Source of the DNA: Deinococcus arcticus
Lineage (GTDB): Bacteria > Deinococcota > Deinococci > Deinococcales > Deinococcaceae
Assembly (NCBI RefSeq): GCF_003028415.1
Contig: NZ_PYSV01000018.1
Coordinates: forward strand, 5,681-69,680
DNA: 64,000 bases
Direction of reading: 5' to 3'
Shown: one piece after another, positions 20,862-29,473 of the stretch
Numbering within the stretch: the stretch's first letter is position 1
Layout of the letters: the number at the start of each line of letters is the position of its first letter
Notes under the pieces: model-generated
What the model was told of the DNA's origin: nothing
Seen by the model: the letters and a program-made list of their open reading frames with translations, nothing else
Database searches by the model: none
Position numbers and translations under genes: made by a program

Positions 20862-20867
20862 ACTTTA
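20862..20867 (-). promoter_or_regulatory. leaderless -10 element (enoyl-CoA hydratase)
   Basis: TAAAGT on the minus strand, 7 nt before ATG 20854, with TTGAAC about 19 nt further upstream. Confidence 0.65.
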
Positions 20868-20941
20868 CCCCGCTTTGGTGAACTCGGTTCAAAATCTGGG
20901 GCCAGCGGGGGGAGGGAGCGCCCAGAGGCTGCACTCCGTAG

Positions 20942-21082
20942 CTCGCTGCCAAGCCCCCGATCAACCGAGCGGGCTGGAACAGCTGCGCAGCAGAGCAAGT
21001 GGCGAAAGCAGTGCCTCGCACCGGGAATAAAAAGGGGTCGGGGCCCCTCTGAACCGTTGGAATGGGAGGGGCGAGGCACTTA
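20942..21082 (+). repeat. structured intergenic repeat, family 2, copy A
   Basis: Starts CTCGCTGCCAAGCCCCCGATC and matches the copy at 58796-58936. The 3' half is closed by AGTGCCTCGC (21010-21019) and GCGAGGCACT (21071-21080), a perfect 10-bp stem. It ends beside the -10 box of the histidine kinase gene. Confidence 0.65.
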
Positions 21083-21086
21083 GAAT
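21081..21086 (+). promoter_or_regulatory. leaderless -10 element (histidine kinase)
   Basis: TAGAAT, 6 nt before GTG 21093. Its first base touches the end of the family 2 repeat. Confidence 0.6.
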
Positions 21087-21092
21087 GCCCCC

Positions 21093-22619
21093 GTGCCGGT
21101 GCCGCCCCCTGCTGCCGCTGTGCCTGCCCCCGGGGCCGGCGCCGCCGTGCCGCTGCGTGATTTTCTGCTGCGCCCTCTGCTTACGCCCTTTGTGCTGCTG
21201 CTGGGGGTGGGCGGCGCAGTTGTGTACGGCGTGGACCGCAACGACCGGGCCCTGCAGCGGGTGCTGGACGCCCAGGCCCGCACCCAGCTGCTCAGCGAAT
21301 TAACCGGGCAGGTGTCGGCCATGGAAAACGGCCAGCGCGGTTTTGTGATTACCGGGCAGGCGGGGTTCCTGGCGCCGTACCAGGAAGCGCAGGCGTCGTT
21401 TCAGGCGGCTGCCTACGCCCTGCACGACCTGAGCGTGGACGACGCGCAGCGCCGCACCCTGGCGCGGGTGCAGGCGCTGGTGGGCCGCTGGCAGCAGGAG
21501 GCCGCGCAGCCGGAAATCGAGGCGCGCCTGACCTCGCTGGACCGGGCGGCGGCCCTGGTGGGGCGGGGCCGGGGCCGCGCGCTGCTGAACCAGGTGCGGG
21601 CGCAGCTGTCGGTGATGACCACACAGGAAAACAGCCGCCTGAGCGAGGCCACCCGACAGAGTCAGGCCACCCTGAGCGCGGTGCGCTGGTTCAGCGTGGG
21701 GGGGCTGCTGCTGGGTATGGCCCTGCTGGTGGTGACCGCGTCCCGGGTGGCGCGCACCGTGGGCCGGCACGTGCAGGAACTGGGCGCCGCCGCCCAGGAC
21801 ATGGCGCGCGGCGCCTACACCCGCCGCATGCCGGGCAGCCCGGTGCAGGAACTGGGCGTGCTGGGCGCGCAGTTTGACCGCATGGCCGGCGCGGTGCAGG
21901 AGCGCGAACACCAGCTGCGGCGCAGCAACCGCGAACTGGAACAGTTCACCTACGTGGCCAGCCACGACCTGCAAGAGCCGCTGCGCACCATCGGCAGCTA
22001 CACCGAACTGCTGGCGCGGCGTTACGCAGGGCAGCTGGACGAGCGCGCCGACCAGTACATTGCCTTTACCACAGCGGCCACTCAGCGCCTGAAAACCCTG
22101 ATTCAGGACCTGCTGACCTACTCGCGGGTGCGCCGTGCCGAGCGCGAGGCCGTGCCGGTGAACCTGGGCCCGCTGGTGCAGGGCCTGCTGGCCGAACTGG
22201 CCCCCCAGATTCAGGCCGCGCAGGCCGAGGTGCGCGTGGACCCTTTGCCCACCGTGACCACCACCCCGGACCTGCTGCGACAGGCGCTGCACCACCTCAT
22301 CAGCAATGCCCTGAAGTTTCGCGGGGAACGGCCTGCGAGGGTGCAGGTGACGGCCGTGCGGGCCGGCGCGCGCTGGGTGCTGGCGGTGCAGGACAGCGGC
22401 ATTGGCATTGCCCCGGAATACCACGAGCGCATTTTCGGTGTCTTTCAGCGCCTGCACAGCACCGATGCCTACCCGGGCAGCGGCATTGGCCTGGCCGTGG
22501 CCCGCGCGGTGGCCGAGGGCCTGGGGGCCGAACTGTGGCTGGAAAGCACCCCCGGCCAGGGCAGCACCTTTTTCCTGGGGCTGCCGGGAGGCCCGGCCGA
22601 AGGCGACGCCCCCGCGTAA
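21093..22619 (+). CDS. sensor histidine kinase with CHASE3-like, HAMP, HisKA and HATPase domains
   Basis: A 508-residue membrane kinase. Residues 1-25 are Pro/Ala-rich. One membrane segment spans about 30-47, an extracytoplasmic CHASE3-like helical region about 50-185 (SAMENGQRGFVITGQAGFLAPYQ), and a second segment about 192-212. A HAMP linker is followed by the HisKA H-box FTYVASHDLQEPLRTIGSY, an N-box HHLISNALKF, G1 VQDSGIGIAP and G2 GSGIGLAVARAV. It resembles phytochrome-type light-regulated kinase cores (BphP relatives). No receiver or response-regulator gene is adjacent, so it is an orphan. The stimulus is unknown. Confidence 0.92.
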   Translation: MPVPPPAAAVPAPGAGAAVPLRDFLLRPLLTPFVLLLGVGGAVVYGVDRNDRALQRVLDAQARTQLLSELTGQVSAMENGQRGFVITGQAGFLAPYQEAQASFQAAAYALHDLSVDDAQRRTLARVQALVGRWQQEAAQPEIEARLTSLDRAAALVGRGRGRALLNQVRAQLSVMTTQENSRLSEATRQSQATLSAVRWFSVGGLLLGMALLVVTASRVARTVGRHVQELGAAAQDMARGAYTRRMPGSPVQELGVLGAQFDRMAGAVQEREHQLRRSNRELEQFTYVASHDLQEPLRTIGSYTELLARRYAGQLDERADQYIAFTTAATQRLKTLIQDLLTYSRVRRAEREAVPVNLGPLVQGLLAELAPQIQAAQAEVRVDPLPTVTTTPDLLRQALHHLISNALKFRGERPARVQVTAVRAGARWVLAVQDSGIGIAPEYHERIFGVFQRLHSTDAYPGSGIGLAVARAVAEGLGAELWLESTPGQGSTFFLGLPGGPAEGDAPA

Positions 22620-22662
22620 GAGAGGGGGGGGCCAGCTCCTCATCACCCGTCGGCCAACGACC

Positions 22663-22697
22663 AGCCCCCCAGCGGGCTGCAACCGCTGGGGGGCTTT
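22663..22697 (+). terminator. bidirectional hairpin between the kinase and glycine-zipper genes
   Basis: AGCCCCCCAGCGG (22663-22675) and CCGCTGGGGGGCT (22683-22695) form a perfect 13-bp stem. The T-run is short (TTT), so it is a weak intrinsic terminator. It separates two convergent genes. Confidence 0.65.
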
Positions 22698-22714
22698 GGG
22701 GGGTCAGGGAGAGA

Positions 22715-23311
22715 TTACAGCGAGCTGCCGGTGGGGCTGAGGGGACGGCGGTTCATGCCGCTGTCGTCCATGATCTGCCCGCCGTGGCGCGCAGCCGTGG
22801 CCTGAACAGCGTCAAAGGGCACGCTGTCTTCCACGCCCACCACGCGGCCACCACTGTTCATGGTGCTGTGCATCTGGTCGTAAGAGCCGTGGTCCACCTC
22901 GTAGGTGTCTTCCATGCTGGTGCGGCCGTCGTGGTTCTCGTCCACGCCCATGGCGCCGCCCGTGGCGCCCACAGCGGCCCCCACGCCCGAGCCCAGCGCA
23001 GTCATGCCCAGAATCACGGGCAGCGCGAGGCCGCCCGTGGCCACCACGGCGCCCGAGGCCAGGATGCCAGCGGCGGCGCCCACGGCGAGGCCCACGCCCG
23101 TACCCTTCACGGCGCCGGCTCCGGCGTCTTCAGCGCCTGCGCTGGCGTCGGTGCTGACGGTTTCGGTGGTCGTGGTGGTCGTGGCGGTGCTGGTGCCGCC
23201 GCTGCGCGTGTAGCTGGCGCGACCCAGCGTGGGGGCCACCAGGCCCTGCTGCTGCATGTCGGCAATGAAGGCGTCGGCGGCGGCCACGGTCGGGAAGATG
23301 ACGTGTTTCAT
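22715..23311 (-). CDS. glycine-zipper general-stress-like protein
   Basis: A 198-residue protein. The first 35 residues (MKHVIFPTVAAADAFIADMQ) resemble the start of general stress/heat-induced DUF proteins. A Thr-rich linker follows, then a Gly/Ala helix pair (GVGLAVGAAAGILASG and GLALPVILGMTALGSGVGAAVGA) as in glycine-zipper membrane proteins. The C-terminal half holds NHDGRTSMEDTYEVDHGSYDQMH and RVVGVEDSVPFDAVQATAARHGG. Membrane association is likely, function unknown. TGGGAGGC precedes the ATG. Confidence 0.7.
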   Translation of the reverse strand: MKHVIFPTVAAADAFIADMQQQGLVAPTLGRASYTRSGGTSTATTTTTTETVSTDASAGAEDAGAGAVKGTGVGLAVGAAAGILASGAVVATGGLALPVILGMTALGSGVGAAVGATGGAMGVDENHDGRTSMEDTYEVDHGSYDQMHSTMNSGGRVVGVEDSVPFDAVQATAARHGGQIMDDSGMNRRPLSPTGSSL

Positions 23312-23439
23312 GCCTCCCAGTGTTCACGGCCCGCCTGCCTGCTTCCATGAGAGGCCCCGCAACGGGCATTGGGGCGACCCTGAGGCCACCCTGAGACGCG
23401 CCTCACAAAGCTCAGGGGCCGGGCCTCCGCGCCGCCTTA

Positions 23440-23608
23440 GACGGACGGCCGTCCATGTCCATCACATCCGGGAAGAAGGGGAATGCTCTCCGCTTTCGGC
23501 TGGGGGCGGTCCACTTCCCGGACATCGGTCTCTGTTCCTGCTCCGCCGCGCTGCGAGTCCCTCCGGTCGGAAAAACTCCGTCATGGGTGACGGCATTGTT
23601 CGGAACTC
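23440..23608 (-). repeat. structured intergenic repeat, family 1, copy with partial stem
   Basis: Minus-strand reading TTCCGAACAATGCCGTC...GACGGAGTTTTTCCGACCGG, GGACTCGCAGCGCGGCGGAGCAGGAACAGAG and TTCCCGGATGTGATGGACATGGACGG matches the copy at 28039-28202. It begins a few bases past the pdxY stop. Confidence 0.65.
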
Positions 23609-23611
23609 GTC

Positions 23612-24499
23612 TCAGCCCACCCGCTGGGCCTCGAACAGCCGGGCGGGGCGCACAAAGTCGTCCTGCGAGGCCACGAGCTGAATCTCGCGCGTGCCCGCCA
23701 CATGGGTGCGCTGCAGCAGGGCGTACAGCGCGCTCATGGCCACGCTCAGGGCGCTGTCGGGACGGCCGCTGTGCAGGTAGTGCCCGAAAAACAGGGCGGC
23801 AATCGCGTCGCCAGTGCCGTTGCGCGGGGGGTCCAGCGGCAGCAGCGGCGTGCGGCACAGCCACGCGCCCTCGTCACCCACCGCCAGGGTCTCGATGCTG
23901 GCCTCGGGGGCGCCGCTGCGCACCAGACTGGTGACCAGCACCAGCCGGGGCCCGCCGGGGCGCATGCGCCCGCGCAGGGCGCGGGCCGCTTCCAGGGCGT
24001 GTTCCAGCGTGTCCACCTTGTGGCCGCTCAGCAGTTCCAGCTCGAACTGATTGGGGGTCAGCAGATCGGCCTCGGGCACCGCCTGCGCGGCAATCAGGTC
24101 GGGCAATTCGGGGCGCACGAATACGCCCCGGCCCACATCGCCCATCACGGGGTCGCAGCAGTACAGCGCCCCCGGATTGGCGGCGCGCACCCGGCGCACG
24201 GCGTCCACCACTGCGCCCACGGTGCCCTCGCTGCCCATGTAGCCGCTGAGCACGGCGTGGCACTCGGGCAGGGCGCCGCGCGCTTCCATACCGTCAATCA
24301 GTTCGGCCACCAGTTCGGGGGGAAACACGGTGCCGGTCCAGGCGCCGTAGCCGGTGTGGTTGGAAAACTGCACCGTGTGAATGGCCCAGACCTCAAAGCC
24401 CAGGCGCTGCAGGGGAAACACGGCGGCGGCGTTGCCCACATGGCCGTAACTGACCCATGACTGGATGGAGAGAATGTTTCTTGGCAGCGCTGACGTCAT
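23612..24499 (-). CDS. pdxY: pyridoxal kinase
   Basis: A 295-residue ribokinase-fold enzyme that phosphorylates pyridoxal (and possibly pyridoxamine) in B6 salvage. Family marks: [44 protein letters not shown] at the N-terminus, [30 protein letters not shown] near 155 and the catalytic [16 protein letters not shown] near 230. The product PLP serves GlyA and the MetY-like enzyme in this window among others. TATCCT lies 7 nt before the ATG. Full length. Confidence 0.93.
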   Translation of the reverse strand: MTSALPRNILSIQSWVSYGHVGNAAAVFPLQRLGFEVWAIHTVQFSNHTGYGAWTGTVFPPELVAELIDGMEARGALPECHAVLSGYMGSEGTVGAVVDAVRRVRAANPGALYCCDPVMGDVGRGVFVRPELPDLIAAQAVPEADLLTPNQFELELLSGHKVDTLEHALEAARALRGRMRPGGPRLVLVTSLVRSGAPEASIETLAVGDEGAWLCRTPLLPLDPPRNGTGDAIAALFFGHYLHSGRPDSALSVAMSALYALLQRTHVAGTREIQLVASQDDFVRPARLFEAQRVG

Positions 24500-24506
24500 G
24501 CTGCCC

Positions 24507-24512
24507 AGGATA
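24507..24512 (-). promoter_or_regulatory. leaderless -10 element (pdxY)
   Basis: TATCCT on the minus strand, 7 nt before ATG 24499. Confidence 0.6.
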
Positions 24513-24653
24513 CGGCGGGGTCACGCGGCCCTTTCACGGGGGGGCCAGCGCCACCCTGGAGGAGGGGCCCCCCACCCCTGCCGTTGGCGCCACGGGCTGG
24601 TTTGGTCCTGCCCTTCATCCCCAGAGCGCCTCCGGGCCTGGGCGCTGCAGCCC

Positions 24654-26177
24654 TCAGGTCAGGGTGCGCAGGGTCAGGGGACCAAAGGCGCGGGTCCAGA
24701 TATCGGCCTTATCGCGCGCGCCTTCCAGGTCCAGCGGGGTGGCGCCGCTGACTGTCAGGTGCCATGCCCCGCCCCGGCGCTCCAGGGCCTTAACCTTCAC
24801 CCCGCCTGCGTGGGAGCGGTCCAGGCCGTCGGCCACGCGCAGCACCGCCACCAGCCGGGTCAGCAGGGCCTGTTCGGGGCCAGAGAGCGCGGCGAAGTCC
24901 GGGTGAGTGGGCCTGGGCGCACTCTTGCGGTGATAGCGGGCCAGCAGGGCAATCCACTCGATCTCGCGCGGGGTGAAGCCGCGCAGCCCGGCGTGGCGAA
25001 TCAGGTAGGCGCTGTGCTTGTGGTGGGCGCTCTGGGCCACGATCTGGCCCACCTCGTGCAGCGCTCCGGCGGCCGTGAGCAGGCTGCGGGCCTCGCCGTC
25101 GGGCCCCAGGGGCTCGCCCGCCGCCTGCAAGGCGGCCAGCAGGGCGCGGGCCAGCGCCGCCACCTGCCGGGCGTGCGACAGGTTGGCCCCGAAGCGCTCG
25201 GCGGTGCCCAGCACGCTGCGCTGCCGGGCGCTGATCGACGACTGGTAGGCCTGCAGCCGCGTGAGTTCCTCGATCAGCATGCCCTCGCGCAGCGCGCCCT
25301 CGCTGACCGTCACGTCCTGCGCCCCCAGCGTTTCGAGCGCCGCGTGTAGGGTCGCCAGGCCCGCCACCACCGTATCGGCGCGGCGTTCCAGCCCCGGAAC
25401 GCGGGCGCGGGCGGCCAGTCGCAGCCCGCGCACGTGCTCCAGCAGGTCACCCAGTTCGGCCAGCGAGAAGCCGGCGCCGTTCACGCTCTGCGCCTGTTCG
25501 CCCCGGCGCGCCAGGATGGCCACGGCGGCGGCCTCGGCCGTGCCGCTGGACAGCACCACCCGGGTGCCCGCGCGCACCCGGAAGCGCGCGGCGTGCGGGG
25601 CCAGCGCCGCGTGCACCGCCGCGCGCAGGGCCGCCAGTTCGCGCCGCCCCGCTGGGTCGGTGGGCAGATGGGCCCGGGTCATGCGAATGGCGCCCAGTGG
25701 CAGGCTCAGCACGTCCCGGGCGCCGGCGGGGTCGCCGCGCACGAATTCCAGGCTGCCGCCGCCCAGGTCCAGCAGTACGTTGTCGGGGGCCAGTTCCACG
25801 GCGTGCGCGGCGCCCAGATAGGTCAGCTCGCCTTCGCGCTCTCCGCTGATGATCGCCGGGTACACCCCGGTGCGCGAGAGCATCCGCGCCGCCACCGCCG
25901 CCCCGTTCGGGGCTTCGCGCAGCGCGCTCGTGGCAGACACATGGACCTCGGGCACGCCCGCGCTGGCGGCCAGGGCCCGGAAGCGGGTCAGCGCACTGGC
26001 CAGGCGGTCCTCGCCCTCGGGGGTCACGTTGCCCGCCGAGTCCAGGCACTCGCCCAGGCGGGTGCGGTCTTTCAGGGCGTCCAGCACCCGGTAGCCGCCC
26101 GCCTCGCCCGCCGTCATCGCCTCGGCAATCAGCAGGTGGCTGGAATTGGTGCCCACATCGGCCACGGCGACCCTCAT
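24654..26177 (-). CDS. ppx: exopolyphosphatase / GppA-family phosphatase
   Basis: A 507-residue enzyme of the Ppx/GppA family, which removes phosphate from polyphosphate ends or from pppGpp. The actin-like ATPase core has VAVADVGTNSSHLLIAE at the start, SATSALREAPNG near 83, IISGEREGELTYLGA near 108 and VLLDLGGGSLEFV near 132. An HD-like C-terminal half holds AGALHEVGQIVAQSAHHKHSAYLI and a polyphosphate-binding-type region. Which of the two substrates is used cannot be told. CAGGAG lies 8 nt before the ATG. Confidence 0.92.
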   Translation of the reverse strand: MRVAVADVGTNSSHLLIAEAMTAGEAGGYRVLDALKDRTRLGECLDSAGNVTPEGEDRLASALTRFRALAASAGVPEVHVSATSALREAPNGAAVAARMLSRTGVYPAIISGEREGELTYLGAAHAVELAPDNVLLDLGGGSLEFVRGDPAGARDVLSLPLGAIRMTRAHLPTDPAGRRELAALRAAVHAALAPHAARFRVRAGTRVVLSSGTAEAAAVAILARRGEQAQSVNGAGFSLAELGDLLEHVRGLRLAARARVPGLERRADTVVAGLATLHAALETLGAQDVTVSEGALREGMLIEELTRLQAYQSSISARQRSVLGTAERFGANLSHARQVAALARALLAALQAAGEPLGPDGEARSLLTAAGALHEVGQIVAQSAHHKHSAYLIRHAGLRGFTPREIEWIALLARYHRKSAPRPTHPDFAALSGPEQALLTRLVAVLRVADGLDRSHAGGVKVKALERRGGAWHLTVSGATPLDLEGARDKADIWTRAFGPLTLRTLT

Positions 26178-26240
26178 GGCTGGTGCTCCTGAACCGGCGT
26201 GCTCATGGGATGCAGGGTAGCGTGTGGGGGCAAAGGCAAG

Positions 26241-26303
26241 AGGCTATGGGCCGTGAGCCGTGGGGCAACCCCCCAAAGCCCATGGCCCATAGCTCATGGC
26301 TTC
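26241..26303. repeat. heptanucleotide-derived inverted repeat between ppx and GNAT genes
   Basis: GCTATGGGCC and GGCCCATAGC form arms enclosing TGGGGCAACCCCCCA. The sequence is again built from ATGGGCC/ATAGCTC units. It lies just past the GNAT gene stop and may also work as its terminator on the minus strand, followed by TCTTGCCTTTG. Confidence 0.55.
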
Positions 26304-26311
26304 TTTGTCCC

Positions 26312-27343
26312 TCAGGCCAGCTTCAGCTGCCACTCGGTGAAGGTGGACCACGGCGCAAAGCCCAGTTTCACGTTGATGCCCAGCATGGCGGCGTTTTCGT
26401 GGGCGTTGTTGGTCTGCACCCAGCGGGCGCCGGGCACCTGCGCCAGAATGTGCTCCAGCATGGCGGCCTTGACCCATTTGCCCAGGCCCTGGCCCCGGGC
26501 GCTGGGCCGCACGGCGGTGGCGCCCTGAAACACCGGGCCCGGGCGCTCCGGGGTCCAGAAGATCTCGCTGTAGGCGTCCAGCACGCCCGTGCGGGTGTCT
26601 TCAATGGCCAGCATGGTGCGCACCTCGCCCGCTTCCTCGATCATGGCGTCCCAGGCGCGGATCATCTCGGGGGTAATGCGCCAGTCGTCCTGCTCCAGCT
26701 CGCCCCTGGGGGCCGTGTTCATCACCATCATCATGTCGGCGGCGCGCTCCAGGTAGGCGTCGGGCACGGTGGCCCACAGGTGCAGGCGGTAGGGATCGCC
26801 CCCGGGGCGAAGCTGCCACTGGGTGAGCAGTTCACGGTCCAGGCCAGACAGCGGCAGACGGCTCTGGCGCATGGGCAGCGCGGCCTGCGCACCGCTGGCC
26901 TGGGCAAACGCCTCGCCGGCCGGCACGCGGCTGGTGGTGCCAAAGGTGAGCACCGAGCGGCCCGCCTGTCCGGCCAGTTCGCGCAGCTGCCCCCCCACTG
27001 TGCGGCCCAGGCCACGGCGGCGGGCGTCCGGGGCCACCACCAGCCGGGCGTGGGCCATGTGGGTGTTCTGTTCGGTGTCGTATTCCAGGCAGCCCCAGGC
27101 CACGGCCTGTGTGCCCTGCCACACCACGAGGTGGTGCTTGCGTTCGGTGGGCAGCTGGTGGCCCAGGCCCACAGCTTCCTGTTCGGGGATCAGGGGCGGG
27201 TCTTCGGGGTTGGCCAGGGCGAAACTATCGGCCAGCAGGCGCCCAATCGCCAGTTTCTGTTCGGGTGTGGCCAGGGCAGGATCGAAGGCGGTCACGGGCC
27301 AGAGGCCAGCGTTCAGGTCGGGCAGGGGCAGCGCGGAGGTCAT
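26312..27343 (-). CDS. tandem GNAT-family N-acetyltransferase
   Basis: A 343-residue protein with two acetyl-CoA-binding GNAT folds. The first has [19 protein letters not shown] near residue 105 and the second [21 protein letters not shown] near 280, both with the RxxGxG/A acetyl-CoA loop. Between them lies [30 protein letters not shown], common to a Deinococcus/actinobacterial double-GNAT group. The acceptor is unknown. ATG 27343 is supported by CACACT six nt upstream and by the start of the conserved sequence; the frame extends to 28057 but crosses the opposite-strand DUF99 gene. Confidence 0.82.
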   Translation of the reverse strand: MTSALPLPDLNAGLWPVTAFDPALATPEQKLAIGRLLADSFALANPEDPPLIPEQEAVGLGHQLPTERKHHLVVWQGTQAVAWGCLEYDTEQNTHMAHARLVVAPDARRRGLGRTVGGQLRELAGQAGRSVLTFGTTSRVPAGEAFAQASGAQAALPMRQSRLPLSGLDRELLTQWQLRPGGDPYRLHLWATVPDAYLERAADMMMVMNTAPRGELEQDDWRITPEMIRAWDAMIEEAGEVRTMLAIEDTRTGVLDAYSEIFWTPERPGPVFQGATAVRPSARGQGLGKWVKAAMLEHILAQVPGARWVQTNNAHENAAMLGINVKLGFAPWSTFTEWQLKLA

Positions 27344-27466
27344 GGGGGCAGTGTGACCCTTGCCAGTCAGAGGAACATGCGCCGGATGGCGGAGGCTGGC
27401 GTAGGCAAAGGCGGTCTCGCTTTTCCGCTGCGCGGTCCAGACCGGGGCTGCGACATACTGCAGGGC

Positions 27467-28021
27467 GTGTTCGCCCACGCCATCGGCTTTGACGACGCGC
27501 CGTTTGACCGGGCCCACCGGGGCAACGTGCCGGTCCTGGGCACGGTGTACGCCCGCACCACCCTGCACGCCGTGCTGCGGGGGCAGGTGCGGCGCGACGG
27601 GCGCAACAGCACCGCCGAGCTGGCGCGGCTGGTGGCGCTGGCGCCCGACCACCTGCACCTGGTGCTGCTGCAGGGCATCGCGCTGGCGGGCTTCAACGTG
27701 GTGGACCTGCCCGCGCTGCACGCGGCCACGGGGCTGCCGGTGCTGGTGGTGGCCAGAAAGGCCCCAGACCTGGACCAGATACGCGCCGCGCTGCTCACCC
27801 GGGTGCCGGGCGGGGCGCGCAAGTGGCGCCTGATTGAAGCGGCCGGGCCCATGGAGCCCTGCGGCGGCGTGTACGTGCAGCGCGCAGGCCTGACGCTGCC
27901 CCAGGCAGAGCAGGCCTTGGGCACCTTTACCGTCACCGGCCGCGTCCCTGAACCCCTGCGCGCCGCCCACCTGATGGCCCGCGCGCTGGTGCAGGGGCAC
28001 AGCCGGGGCGGCCGGGCTTGA
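27467..28021 (+). CDS. DUF99 (UPF0215) family protein
   Basis: A 184-residue protein of the DUF99 family, related in fold to endonuclease V but without proven activity. Conserved stretches: [65 protein letters not shown] and [12 protein letters not shown]. The GTG at 27467 is chosen because CATACT sits 7 nt before it and the family normally starts near here. An ATG at 27377 (AGAGGA before it) would add 30 residues without family likeness. Confidence 0.75.
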   Translation: MFAHAIGFDDAPFDRAHRGNVPVLGTVYARTTLHAVLRGQVRRDGRNSTAELARLVALAPDHLHLVLLQGIALAGFNVVDLPALHAATGLPVLVVARKAPDLDQIRAALLTRVPGGARKWRLIEAAGPMEPCGGVYVQRAGLTLPQAEQALGTFTVTGRVPEPLRAAHLMARALVQGHSRGGRA

Positions 28022-28038
28022 GCAATCTCCAGGACTTC

Positions 28039-28202
28039 TCATACGGGTTCCGAACAATTCCGGAACACGTTACGGAATTGTTCCGACCGGAAGGACTCAC
28101 AGAGCTGCGGAGCAGATCAGGAAAAGAGACGGAGTTGCGGGCATTGGCGGAATATCCGTCTCTTTCCCGGATGTGACGGAAATGGACGGCAGTCCGGATC
28201 AG
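28039..28202 (+). repeat. structured intergenic repeat, family 1, full copy
   Basis: Two hairpins: ACAATTCCG/CGGAATTGT around GAACACGTTA (28050-28080 region), and GAGACGGA/TCCGTCTC enclosing about 20 nt (28125-28164). Between them is GGACTCACAGAGCTGCGGAG. Ends CCCGGATGTGACGGAAATGG and GGCAGTCCGGATC. Follows the DUF99 gene. Confidence 0.7.
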
Positions 28203-28297
28203 CCCAGGCCAGTCGGGATTTACCATGTGCTGAACTGTGAACGTGTCCGTCAGGTGGCATCAGCACGCGGTCATGGACACAGGCCACACTGCCTGAC

Positions 28298-29398
28298 ATG
28301 AAGAAGAACTCGACCGTGACCGCCCTGCTGGCCCTCGGCACTGCCGCCACCCTCAGCGTGGCTGGTGCGCAGGCCAGGATTAGCGCGCAGAGCATCATCG
28401 TGAACCCCACCCAGCCGGACCTGTCGGTGAGCGTGCGTGTGGACAAGGACGCCAGCGGCAGCCAGAACCCCGCCTACCGTGTGGGCGAGAACATCACCGT
28501 GAGCGCCAGCGTGAACCGCGACGCCTACGTGTACCTGTTCAACGTGAACCCCGACGGTACGGTGGACCAGATTCTGCCCAACCGTCTGAGCGGCGAGAAC
28601 TTCGTCAAGGCCAACACCACCAAGAGCTTCCCTGCGCCCGGTGACAACTTCACCTACTCGGTCGACGGCCCCGTGGGGCAGAACAAGGTGCTGGCTCTGG
28701 CCAGCCTGACCCCGCTGAACCTCGATCAGGTCAGCTCCTTCCGCACGGCCCAGGACCAGTTCGCCACCGTCAGCACCCAGGGCGGGCAGGCCGGTCTGGC
28801 GCAGGCCCTGAGCATTGTGGTCAACCCCCTGCCCCAGAACAGCTGGGTGAGTGACACCGCCTTTTACACCGTGGCGGCCCAGAACCCCGTGAGCACCGGC
28901 AGCCTGTTCGTGGGCACCAACGTCAACAACGCGACCGTGATCCTGAACGGCCAGCGACTGGGCGGCGCCAACGTGACCTACAGCAACCTGCGTACTGGCA
29001 CCTTCCCGGTCCGCGTGCAGGCCCCCGGCTACTCGGACTTCACGACCACCGTGGCGATCCGCGCCGGTAGCACCACCAACCTGAACGTGGAATTCGCCCA
29101 GCCGCTGAGCGTGGCCCCGGCGCCCGTGAGCACCGGCAACGGCGTGCTGGACTTTATCGGCAACCTGCTGGGTGCCATTGCCGGCAACACCCTGCAGGAC
29201 CCCGCCCGCAGCGCCTACGACCAGAAGGTGCGTGAACTGCAGGCCGACGGCTACGCCCTGCAGCAGAGCCGCACTACCGGCACCGGCTACAGCGGTACCC
29301 TGGTGCGCGGCAGCAGCACCGTGACCCTGACCGTGGACCGGGGCGCCAACCGCACCGTGCGCGTGAACGTGAGCGAGACGACCACTTACCGCTACTGA
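28298..29398 (+). CDS. DUF4384 and PEGA-domain surface protein
   Basis: A 366-residue exported protein. Signal peptide residues 1-25 (MKKNSTVTALLALGTAATLS). DUF4384 domain about 28-180 (AQSIIVNPTQPDLSVSVRVD, AYVYLFNVNPDGTVDQILPN, SKxF-type strand). PEGA domain about 190-265 (GSLFVGTNVNNATVILNGQRL, GTFPVRVQAPGYSDFTTTVAI). The C-terminal quarter has LDFIGNLLGAIAG and a Thr-rich beta region. DUF4384 proteins are frequent cell-envelope components in Deinococcus. CACACT lies 7 nt before the ATG, so it is probably leaderless. A shorter paralogue is at 43210. Confidence 0.85.
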   Translation: MKKNSTVTALLALGTAATLSVAGAQARISAQSIIVNPTQPDLSVSVRVDKDASGSQNPAYRVGENITVSASVNRDAYVYLFNVNPDGTVDQILPNRLSGENFVKANTTKSFPAPGDNFTYSVDGPVGQNKVLALASLTPLNLDQVSSFRTAQDQFATVSTQGGQAGLAQALSIVVNPLPQNSWVSDTAFYTVAAQNPVSTGSLFVGTNVNNATVILNGQRLGGANVTYSNLRTGTFPVRVQAPGYSDFTTTVAIRAGSTTNLNVEFAQPLSVAPAPVSTGNGVLDFIGNLLGAIAGNTLQDPARSAYDQKVRELQADGYALQQSRTTGTGYSGTLVRGSSTVTLTVDRGANRTVRVNVSETTTYRY

Positions 29399-29433
29399 GG
29401 TGATGGTTGAAGGCTAAGGGTTGATGGTGAAAC

Positions 29434-29470
29434 AGCAGGGCCCCTGGACAGTTCCGGGGGCCCTGCTCTT
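29434..29470 (+). terminator. hairpin terminator after the DUF4384/PEGA gene
   Basis: AGCAGGGCCCC (29434-29444) pairs with GGGGCCCTGCT (29457-29467). The T-run is weak (CTTG). It also flanks the end of the convergent pepF gene. Confidence 0.6.
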
Positions 29471-29473
29471 GAC

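Noticed and set aside
20942..21082. A Y RNA (Ro-binding) gene
   Set aside because: The long closing stem is reminiscent, but a second copy with a different stem exists and no rsr (Ro60-like) gene is adjacent.
26183..27376. A frame extending the DUF99 gene far upstream
   Set aside because: The extension is His/Gly/Gln-rich and lies opposite the tandem GNAT gene; DUF99 likeness starts only after 27467.
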